From the NCBI GenBank assembly GCA_029339195.1, contig JAPTJF010000425.1, positions 1 through 54,607 of the forward strand: 54,607 bases of DNA. Direction: 5' to 3'. Shown here piece by piece: positions 46,805 to 54,607 of this stretch (the stretch's first letter is position 1; the number at the start of each line of letters is the position of its first letter). The position numbers and the translations under genes are program-made. The notes beneath the pieces are model-generated. The model saw only the letters and a list, made by a program, of their open reading frames with translations. It did no database searches and was not told the origin of the DNA. This stretch comes from Micractinium sp. NFX-FRZ (Eukaryota > Chlorophyta > Trebouxiophyceae > Chlorellales > Chlorellaceae).

Positions 46805-49075
46805 CTATACACCTGCGGGCGGCAGCGTGCTGCGCCTTTGCTGCTCCTCATCCTGCAACAGGCGCTGCAGCCGCGCCGCCTCCGCCTCCGCCTCTGCCAG
46901 CAGGCAGCGCCAGGCAGGGCTGCCGCTGAAGTCAGCCTGCGTGCTGAGCACCTCGCCGGCAGGCAGGCGCAGCCGTGCGGCAAACTGGGCATCTGGCAGC
47001 GTGCACACATCCTGCACGCTGAGGCCTGTGGCAGCAGCTTCCCCTGCTGCCGCTGCTGCTGCTGCTGCTGCCGCCGCTGCTGCCGCTGGACCGAGGCTGC
47101 CGCTACCCACACTGCTGATGCATCCCTCACAGCTGCCGCCCTGCCCCCGCTGCTGGAGCAGGTGCAGGCGGCCGGCAAGCGCTTCCGGCGGAACGCCAGC
47201 GCCCAGGCAGCCCCCCAAGCGGTGGTACACCTGGGTGGCGGTCAGCCCCAGCGCACGTTGCAGCACCAGCCTGGCGGCCGTGCAGCGCACCGACGCCAGC
47301 TCAGCGCACAGCAGCTGTGGGGTACGCTGCGCCAGGGCACGAGCGTCGGGCACCCAGCACAGTGCCAGCGTGGCCAGGGAAGCGTGCCAGGTGCGGGTGG
47401 GCACAGCCAGCAGCTGGGGGGCGGACAGCACCATGCCTCGGGCCTCCTCCTGCCCAAATTGCTGCACCCCAGCGGTGGAGGGAGGGAGGGCAGGGTGCTG
47501 ATGCATGAGGCAAGGCTGTGCCAGCCGGGGGTGAGCCAGCGGTTGCGGAGGGGCTGACCAGGCTGTGGTGGGTGGTGGAGGCGGCATGCAGGGTGCGGCA
47601 GCAGCAGGCGCGACGTAGTGCAGGCGGTGCGCAGCGGCACCGAGGCCCTCCAGCCTGCCACAACGCCCGGGTCCTGCCCCCCCGTCCAAATCAACCAGTA
47701 CGCTTCCATACCCTTCCGGCCAAAAACACCCTGTTGCCGCTCCCCGCAATAAAACAGATACCATACCCATTCAGCCCACACGCGCCCCCCTCCCCGCCCT
47801 CCTGCGGCCCCCGCCCACCCACCTCCACCAGCGCAGCGGCATGGGGAGCCAGCTCCTCTTGTGCCTCGCACTGGGCCAGCACAGACGGTCCCGCCGCCAG
47901 CAGGGCAGCCAGGAAAGCGTGCCCCCCACCTAGCTCCTCGACCACTGCCTCTGCCCGCTCATCCAACTCCTGTGGGGAGAGCGCAAGCAGCAGAGCGTCA
48001 CGCTGCAAAGCGTGCGCCAGTGCAGCGGGCCCCAGGGTGCCCAGGTGGCCGCGCGCTGCTTCAACTCATCAGGCGGCAGGCACAGCAGCGCCGCCGCCTC
48101 GGGCTGGGAGCGCAACAGCTCCCCCACTGCCTGCAGCGAGCGCTGGCTGCCACCGGCGCTGCCCAGACCGTTGCTGCTGCCGGTGCTGCTGGCCCACCGG
48201 GTGGGGGCGCCCTCTGCCAGCAGCGCTGCCAGCGCCTCGAGCGCAGGAAGGAAGCTGGGGGCCCCGGCCGCCGGTGGGCAGCGCTCCAGGCAGCGCGCCG
48301 CCTCATCTGGCAGCAGCCCTGTGGCTGCCAGCTGGCCCAGCAGGGGGGCAGCCTGCTCCTGGGGGGGTGAAGAGAAGAGGAGCATGCAGCGGCGCAGGAG
48401 CTGGGCGCGCAGGGTGCGGCTGCAGCCCAGGCTGGCAAGGAAGCGTGCCACCTGGCAGCCGTGCTGCAAGATGCGCTGCTGCATGGGGCCGGGGGGGAGG
48501 CAGGCCACCGCCCGGGCCAGCGCTGCTGGGTCGGAGCCGCACAGTGCGGCCAAAGGTTGCACGCTGGCGGCCAGCTGGGGGGTGGCGGGGCCCAGGCGGC
48601 CGTGTGGCCAGGACATGGTGCTGCCAGCAGTGCCCGCGCTGCTGTTGACTGCGGCAGGGATGGCGGCAGTTCTGGGCTGTAAGCTGTGGGTAGGCAGCCT
48701 GCGCCACCGGGGGTTGCTCCTGCTGCCGCCTGCTGCGCTGGCGGTACCGCTGCAACCGCGGGTCCGGCCGGTGCTGCTGTGGGCGCCACACTCGGGGCAC
48801 AGGTTGAGCCACCGCAATCGCGCAGCTGCAGATGCTGCCGTCACTGCGCCGGAACTTGTGGTGTGAAGGCCCACACTGCTGGCAACGGCTGCGATGAGCG
48901 CTGCAGGGCGGGCACGATGACGGGGCGGCAGGCGCTGCAACAGGGTGGCTGTGCGCGGCGCGCACCTCCCGCCCCGAGCCGCCGTGTATCCAACCTGCAG
49001 ATTAGTCTGGGCGGTATACGTGTATTTGAGCTGAGGTTTGAGCACCAGGGAGGTGAGGCGGGCACCTCGCGTCAT
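46805..49075 (-). CDS. mTERF-like organelle protein with an apparent frameshift
   Basis: Three coding blocks: about 49075-48050, 48050-47823 and 46805-47461, with a clean phase-0 intron (47462-47822). Repeated helical units fit the ~30-residue mTERF pattern: AALLCLPPDELKQ, LGTLGPAALAHALQR, LLLALSPQELDERAEAVVEE, then GQEEARGMVLSAPQLLAV. Family members bind organelle nucleic acid and act in transcription or RNA processing. The N-terminus is Arg/Ala/Ser-rich (RHRARPAALIAAVASSVGL), like a targeting peptide; ATG at 49075 is the first in frame and uncertain. The C-terminus carries a long Ala run coded by CTG/GCC repeats. Between 48044 and 48065 the frame must shift by one base to continue the repeat, and no normal intron explains it. 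Confidence 0.6.
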
Positions 49076-49474
49076 TCCGAAACACAAGCAAGGGTGGTCA
49101 GTGTCTTCATGGACGCCCGGAAGGGTTTAAACGCAGATAATACGTATCGGGGCGGCGGCAGGAACACGCCAATCCGCCGTGCGCACCTCCATGGCTGCGT
49201 GTCTCGAGCCAAGCGAAAGGCCAGCGGGTGTGAACATACTTGTGGTCCCAGTGTAGGTCCAAAGACGCGGCCTGTATGCGAGCAGAGTCCGTTCAGCCCA
49301 CATGTCTAGCGCGCTGTGCTGGCGGCGCGCCGCGGCGTGAGACCAATTGTGGGGCCGTCGGGGCGCCAGCGCTACCCTGCCAGTCCAAGTTCTCGGCCAT
49401 CCTGTTGAGAGCGCAGCCGCAGTAATGCACTTACGTGACGTTCAAGTGCACAAGGAGCGTGCCAGCGAGGCAGA
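49076..49474. other. Intergenic between the mTERF-like and TauD-like genes
   Basis: About 400 bp holding the promoter side of the mTERF-like gene and the 3' side of the dioxygenase gene. No coding signal and no TGTAA on the minus strand. Confidence 0.55.
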
Positions 49475-52158
49475 CTAATCTGGTGGAGTGTGCCAGGAAA
49501 GCACACTAATCTGCTGCTGCTGCTGCTGCTGTTGCCGCTGCTGCTCCGCCAGCTGATCCTCTGCTGCCGCCGCCTGCTGCTGCCGCTTGCGGGGCACGAA
49601 GCGCCCCGCCACCGTGGTGCGGTGCATCACGCGCAGCCCCACCTGCGGGGGGCGCAGGCACATGGGGGTAAGGGCGGTGACACACAGAGCAAGAGTCGCA
49701 CGCTGAGCAGGAGCGGGGAAGTGGGTGCTGTGGTGGGGCTTCCTTGACCCACGCCGTTTATGCGTGTAGGGCCCGCCGCCTTCAACCCGCAGTGCCTGCA
49801 AGCCAGCACCTCCAGGGCACCACCTCTCTCCCTTCCCCTCGGTGCTGCTCACCAGCACAGTGCTCCCTCCCCAGCGCCTGCCTGGCTCTTGCCCAAAGCC
49901 CGTGCGTGGGCCCTGTCCCCCGCCCGCGTTCCCCTGTATCCCCTTCTGCCACACACACACACGCCAGCTGGCCCACCTGGTCCGGCGGCAGCTGCGTCTC
50001 GGGCGCTGCCTCGTGCCCCACAGCCAGGTTGTCCGAAATGATGAAGTCGCCGGGGCGCCAGCGGTGGGAGTACAGCAGGTGCCGGCACGTGTGTGTCAAC
50101 ACATGCTCCACCTCCGCCAGCAGTGCCTCCGCCTCTGACCGTCTGGCCAGCCGCTGCTGCGGGGTGCCCGCGTCCCACAGGAAGCCGTCGGTCATGCCTG
50201 AGGGGGGAGGAGGGCGCGGGGAGGTGGAGGGACGGGATGAAAAGCGGACATGGGGGGGAGGGGGCCAGGCAGGGCAGCGGGGGTGGGCATGGAGGGGAGG
50301 GGGGTAGTGTCGGATGGAGAAAAAAAAAACTTGGCAGAGGATGGGTGGGGCATGGATGGGAGCATGCCATTGCATCGCGTGGCAGGGGGAATTGTGTGCG
50401 CTTGTGCCACCAAAGAGAGTTGGGGAGCCTGTGCCCCTGCTGTAGCCGCCAATTGTGCATCGTGAAACTCCAAGAGGCGGGTGGAGTCAAGGGGGGAGGT
50501 GCTGGAAAGAGGCCGGGTTGGTGGATGGGCAGAGGGCGGGGCGGGAGGCGGCGCACGCCGGGTGTGCGGAGGCCGTCCGTGGTGCATCAGCAGCAGCAGC
50601 AGCAGCAGCTTGTTGCCAGGGCTTCATTAACGCACACACATGTGCCAAGCCGCCTGGCCCATGGGCCGCACGGGGCGTGCAGCACTATCATCTGCTGATA
50701 CCAAGCTGGTGCTCCCAGCCTTGCAAACCCACCCAAGTGGAAGCACATGGTGTCCTGCCCCGTGAGCGGGTGCTCGTAAACCAGCGGCTTGGCGTCCCGG
50801 GAGCGCCGGTCGCTGAGCATCCACAGCCGGTCCCAGCGCGCGCGCTGCTCGGGGGGCAGCGCGCCCACGATTTCATGCAGCGGGGCAAACACTGCCGGGT
50901 GGCAGGCGGGGGGTGGGGGCGGGGGAGGGCAGCAAAAGGAGCAGGGCGGTTGCTGAGGTGAGGGACGGGCGGCGTGGGGGCAGGCAGGCAGCTGTGCCTG
51001 CATGTGTGCACGCACCTCCGGGCCGCGCCCCTTTTGCCTCCCTGCCCTGCCCTGCCCTGCCCTGCCCTCCCCTTTGCCACCGGGCACCGCCCACCCCCAC
51101 ATGGCGATCTCGACCCCATCCACTCCACTCACCCTGCTACCCCCCCAACCAGCCACCCACCCGTGTCCCCCTGGCTGGGGCAGCTCCAGATGTGGTAGAG
51201 GGCGTATGAGAAGGGGGCCCGCTGGAACGAGCCGTCGATGTGCCACCCCGTGCGCCCCACACCTGCGGCAGGCGGTGGCAGCGGCAGCTGCCGGCGCTTG
51301 GCAGGTGGAGCGTGCTGAATCGAGGTGCCTCCCTCCCTGCGCTTCGCTGCTGGCCCCCCGTGGCCTACCTTGCGCACAGAATGTGCAGGCCCCTTTGCCA
51401 GATGCGCTGCCCACCAGCCACTGCCGCTGCATGGTTGCTCTGCCTGCTGCCAGCCACCCCTGTGCAGCCATGCTCTGCCTGCTCCCAGCCACCGCTGCCA
51501 CTGCACGGCTGTCCTGCCTGCTCCCAGCCGCTCCTGTGCAGCCAGCCGCGAGCGACTGCAGTGGAGGCACCCCTTGCTCGCCGTGTTCCACCCCACACCA
51601 CTGGAGCAGCACAGCAGCAGCTCTGCCGCCTGGCCCGTCATGCCAAATCGCGTCGCCCCACCCGCCCTGCCCCACCCCGCCCCCCCCCACCTGTGCAGCC
51701 CTCAGCGGGGTCGTTTGAGACCCGAAACACGTCTGGGTGCGGGCTCTTGGGGTGCTTGTAGAAGGTTGACTCCAGAGGGCCAAACCAGGCGCTGACCTCC
51801 ACCTGGCGCTCGCCGCTCACGGCCCCTTGGTCCCGGAACACCAGCAGGCGGTGCCTGGAGAGGGGGCCAGTGGGCGGGGCGATGGCTAGCAGGCCAGGCC
51901 GGGCATGGTGGGGCAGGCAGCGTGCCAGCAGGAGACTTGCGGCAACGGAGGCTGCAGCATGCGAGTGCAACAGGGGCGCCATACTTTGAGCGGGTGTGCC
52001 TCTCCCTCCCCTCCCCGCGCTCACTTGAGCACGTCCTCTTTGATCTGCTCCACAGTCGACTCAGGCTGTGGCTGCTTCAAGTCAATTCCAGTGACCTCGA
52101 CTCCCACCACCGGCAGCGGCGTGAGCTGGTAGGGCCGGGCCGGCGCAGCGGCGGCCAT
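49475..52158 (-). CDS. TauD/TfdA-family Fe(II)/2-oxoglutarate-dependent dioxygenase
   Basis: Six exons (52025-52158, 51691-51854, 51161-51262, 50733-50891, 49977-50197, 49475-49642) join in phase to 315 residues. It starts MAAAAPARPYQLTPL and has the family N-terminal GVEVTGIDLKQP, LLVFRDQG, then the iron-binding HxD in GWHIDGSF (H~107, D~109), the WDNR-like ISDNLAVGHEA, and RVMHRTTVAGR with the distal iron His (~267). Arg ~278, 11 residues on, fits the 2-oxoglutarate-binding Arg. All metal ligands are therefore present and the enzyme should be active; taurine, other sulfonates or another small acid are possible substrates. The C-terminus ends in a Gln-rich tail with a seven-Gln run, unusual for the family. 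One intron contains a minisatellite. Confidence 0.92.
51437..51545. repeat. Intronic minisatellite in the TauD-like gene, three units of 35-39 bp
   Basis: Units with CTGCCTGCTsCCAGCC begin at 51437, 51472 and 51511 in the intron between the exons at 51691-51854 and 51161-51262. Confidence 0.8.
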
Positions 52159-52661
52159 GCTGCAGAGGGGCACAGAGTGCGGGAGGAGCGGCAGGGCGGG
52201 GCGGGGCGGTGGGCGGTGACGCCCTGCCCAGCACTTTCGCGGAGTGCCAAGCCGGCTGAGAGCGTCGCGAATGCAAGTCGGCGAGGCGGTGGCTCACCCG
52301 AGGGCGGTGAACTGCCTCTGTCGAGACCCGAGCGCTGCGAGACCTCTGAACGTGCGCAGGGACCACGTTGCCGTGTGCAGCATGCCTTGATCACTGAAGC
52401 GCCGCCGAACAGCGGTGTACTAGCCCGGGTCAGGCAACCACGCCCTCCCGCCATGCTGGCGACACGTCGCCGCTCTCGCCGCCGCCTCTCTACTGTCTGC
52501 ACTGACGCATTTCCTGGAAGTTTGGTAGTTTCCCTTCTAGGTCTACTCATTTGTGCAATTCTCACGTGTTCAAGAAGCACAAGGGGCTTGAAGCTGGTGC
52601 TTGTGGTATACACAGAGCGGCATGCCGGCAGGGGCCCCGGCCCCATGCAACTGTGTTTGAC

Positions 52662-52698
52662 GTTCGTAGTTGGTCTGCATGTTCGTAGTTGGTCTGCA
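52662..52698. repeat. Perfect 18-bp tandem duplication
   Basis: GTTCGTAGTTGGTCTGCA occurs at 52662-52679 and again at 52681-52698, one base apart. Confidence 0.95.
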
Positions 52699-52702
52699 AG
52701 TA

Positions 52703-52707
52703 TTACA
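52703..52707 (-). terminator. TGTAA poly(A) signal of membrane protein C
   Basis: TTACA on the plus strand, about 400 nt past the minus-strand stop at 53106. Confidence 0.45.
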
Positions 52708-53105
52708 CTCCCCCAAAACTAATAGCCTGAATCACAAATATTCAGACAACTAAATCTCGTGCATCCGGCTGCACATGCCTAGCCAAAAAAATGGGTAATC
52801 AAAAGACAGCGGAACTAAACGGATGTCTTTATAGGTTGAGGAGTGGGGTGCCCGTACATCCCCTGTACACCACAACTGCTCGTTTTTTGGACATGAAACC
52901 TAAGCGCAGGCACGCGCGCACGGTACTGTTGGATCAATCACTGGGGATTAATAAGCAAAGAGGTGTGTGACAAGGCGCTACATCTGCTGCCAGCACATCA
53001 CCTGGTTAAGGGGCAAGGGGAGGTGCCGGCGACACCACCGGCACGATCGCCTCATAAAAGCTCACAGCCGGGGCATGCAACCACCTCAGCGTCATATACT
53101 ACACA

Positions 53106-54561
53106 TCACGAATGTGCAGCGGCCAGGAGCTCCAGAGCAGCCCACAGCAGCGCGCCGCAGGGCAGCAGTAGCATCAGCCAGTAAAACAGGCGGCCTGCCA
53201 GCAGCAGTGCTGGCAGGTGCGGGGCATCTGGGAAGCGGGCCGGCCTGCCGCTGGGCGCACCGAGCTCTGTCACAACCTTTGAAAAGCGCACCGTCCGCCG
53301 CTGGGTGCCCCTGCCCTCGGTGTGCGGCCCCGCTGCCGCCTGCAAGCTCTGCGCCCGCTGCCTGTGCTGCCGCAGCGCGGCCAGCAGCAGAGCTGGCAGC
53401 ACGATGCCCAGGATGGCTGCCACCCACACGTGCGCCATCCAGCAGCTGTGCTGCGCCCCGGGCAGCGGCAGCAGCTGCGCGCATCCCGGCGCCACCGCCA
53501 GCAGCAGCAGGCGTGCGCTCATGGCAAACTGCACGCACTCGGCGGCGCGCGCTGGCAGCGCGGCTTGCATGCGTGCCAGCACGTGCAGGCGCGCCAGCAC
53601 GGAGCGCAGCGCCAGGGTCTGCACCCACATGTGCTGGCGGAGGGGCAGGGGGGCCAGGAGCGCCAGGGCTGCCAAGAGGAGGGCCTGCAGACACGGGGCG
53701 GTGCGGGGCGGGGCGGGGTGAGGGGTGAGGGGTGTGTGTGGGTGGGGGAGGGGCGCGTGAACTACACTGGGCGGGTTGAGAGGGGCAGGGTGGGCGGGGG
53801 CGTGAAGTGGGCCGCGGAAGCAGTGTCGGCAGGTGGGGTGGGAGGCAATGCAGAGATGAACGTGTGGACGGGGGGAGAACACGCAGCGCAGGTGAAGATC
53901 GGCAACTGCCCCTGCTTCACTCTTGCCAGCGCCTGCGCTCCTGGTGCATGCCGCCTGCGCGCGCTGCTCTGGCGGACTGCAACCGGCGCCCAGCTGCCAC
54001 CCCGCCTCTTCTCACCTCTGAGTTTAAGTAGGGGGCGGCTGCCTGTAGGCTGCCAGGCAGAGGGAGCCAGTCCAGGGGTGGCAGCAAGATGGGGAGCCAG
54101 GCCGCGGCGGCAGCACTGGCAAAGAGCCGCAGGGCGCATGCCACCTCATGCCTGTGCCGCAACACCCACTGCACTGCGCCCGTGCAGTGGCGGGCCAGCC
54201 GCCGGTGCAGCCTGAGGCCTCGGGGCAGCGCTGGAGAGGCTGGGTGTCCACACGTCTGCTCGCTTGCCTGAACCAACGGCACAGTCCTCTTCGGTTGCGT
54301 CGTCTTGCTCCTCGCCTTCCTTCTGCAGGAGAGGAGAGCAGGGCGGGGGCAGCGTATGCGTCGGTGGCCCCACGCGCGCGGCAACTCGCCGGCGGACTGC
54401 AGCTCAAGCGGCAGTGGGACCCAGTGGGGGTACAGCACCCAGGGAGGCGGTGCAGTCCTCCCGCAGCTGGATGCGGATATGCGCTGATGTAATAGCGGAC
54501 GGGCCGGGGTGTGTTGGTGGATTCGGGCGAGCACCAGTAGATCCGACTGGTTCTCCCGCAT
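53106..54561 (-). CDS. Multi-pass membrane protein, diverged family member C
   Basis: Exons 54374-54561, 54016-54322 and 53106-53684 join in phase to about 357 residues. Hydrophobic helices include LRLFASAAAAAWLPILLPPL, LLLAALALLAPLPL, VWVAAILGIVLPALLLAAL and FYWLMLLLPCGALLWAALEL. The motif WVLRHRHEVACALRLF matches YVRHREAIVLMLQLH of the tandem pair at 31-37 kb, and the HVWVAAILGIVLPALLLAALRQ segment matches their penultimate helix plus basic loop, so I place it in the same family with moderate confidence. The 51-nt intron (54323-54373) is in frame and free of stops, so it may be retained. ATG at 54561 is the first in frame, but upstream exons beyond the window are possible. Function unknown. 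Confidence 0.6.
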
Positions 54562-54607
54562 TAGTTCCCTACATTGTAAGCCCGGGTTCTCAAAATCCCC
54601 ACCTTGC

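Larger units (their letters stand above)
52159..53105. other. Intergenic, partly AT-rich, upstream of the TauD-like gene
   Basis: About 950 bp. The left part is the dioxygenase promoter and 5'UTR; the right part is the 3'UTR of membrane protein C with TGTAA on the minus strand at 52703-52707. From about 52700 to 52960 the DNA is clearly more AT-rich than the rest of the window. No gene seen. Confidence 0.55.

Overview
This window is nuclear DNA of a green alga. Its high GC content, genes cut into many short exons by GT-AG introns, frequent TGTAA poly(A) signals and abundant CAG/CTG and GCC runs all point to a Chlorophyte. A Chlorella-like trebouxiophyte is the best guess from compositional style, but genus and species cannot be fixed by eye. 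There are no bacterial-type operons, and most long open frames in this GC-rich DNA are shadows of spliced genes. I built the gene models by joining exons at GT/AG (once GC/AG) sites with compatible phases. Most models close to an exact multiple of three and end in a stop codon.

Layout. 1-10.7 kb, minus strand: a large chromatin-reader gene (MBD, FYR, DDT, PHD and WHIM-like parts, resembling plant MBD9) whose 3' end lies outside the window. 11.3-13.4 kb, minus: a plastid-targeted DUF4079 membrane protein. It shares a 230-bp bidirectional promoter with the plus-strand eIF3e gene (13.6-17.9 kb). 18.4-19.7 kb, plus: a Rdx/SelW-fold protein that lacks the redox CxxC. 20.2-21.4 kb: a minisatellite with two unit-length classes. 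21.8-22.4 kb, minus: a small mitochondrial protein resembling ATP synthase subunit f, divergent from a HAKAI-like RING protein (22.8-23.9 kb, plus). 24.5-28.0 kb, minus: a RING-TPR protein with five Cys-Pro motifs. 28.7-30.7 kb, plus: an FSH1/OVCA2-type serine hydrolase. 31.4-37.3 kb, minus: two tandem paralogous multi-pass membrane proteins. 37.6-44.3 kb, minus: a REXO-type DEDDh RNA exonuclease. 44.3-46.8 kb: gene-poor, with one weak hypothetical ORF. 46.8-49.1 kb, minus: an mTERF-like organelle protein with an apparent frameshift. 49.5-52.2 kb, minus: a TauD/TfdA-family dioxygenase. 53.1-54.6 kb, minus: a third, diverged member of the membrane family.

The genes do not form one pathway. They are mostly housekeeping or regulatory: chromatin reading, translation initiation, a putative m6A-writer partner, RNA decay and organelle functions. 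The most unusual features are structural. Degenerate copies of exon ends recur just downstream of the splice donors in three plus-strand genes. An exonuclease acceptor site is duplicated 66 bp upstream and stays in frame. The local membrane-protein family shows intron turnover between tandem copies. The Rdx-like protein has lost its cysteines.
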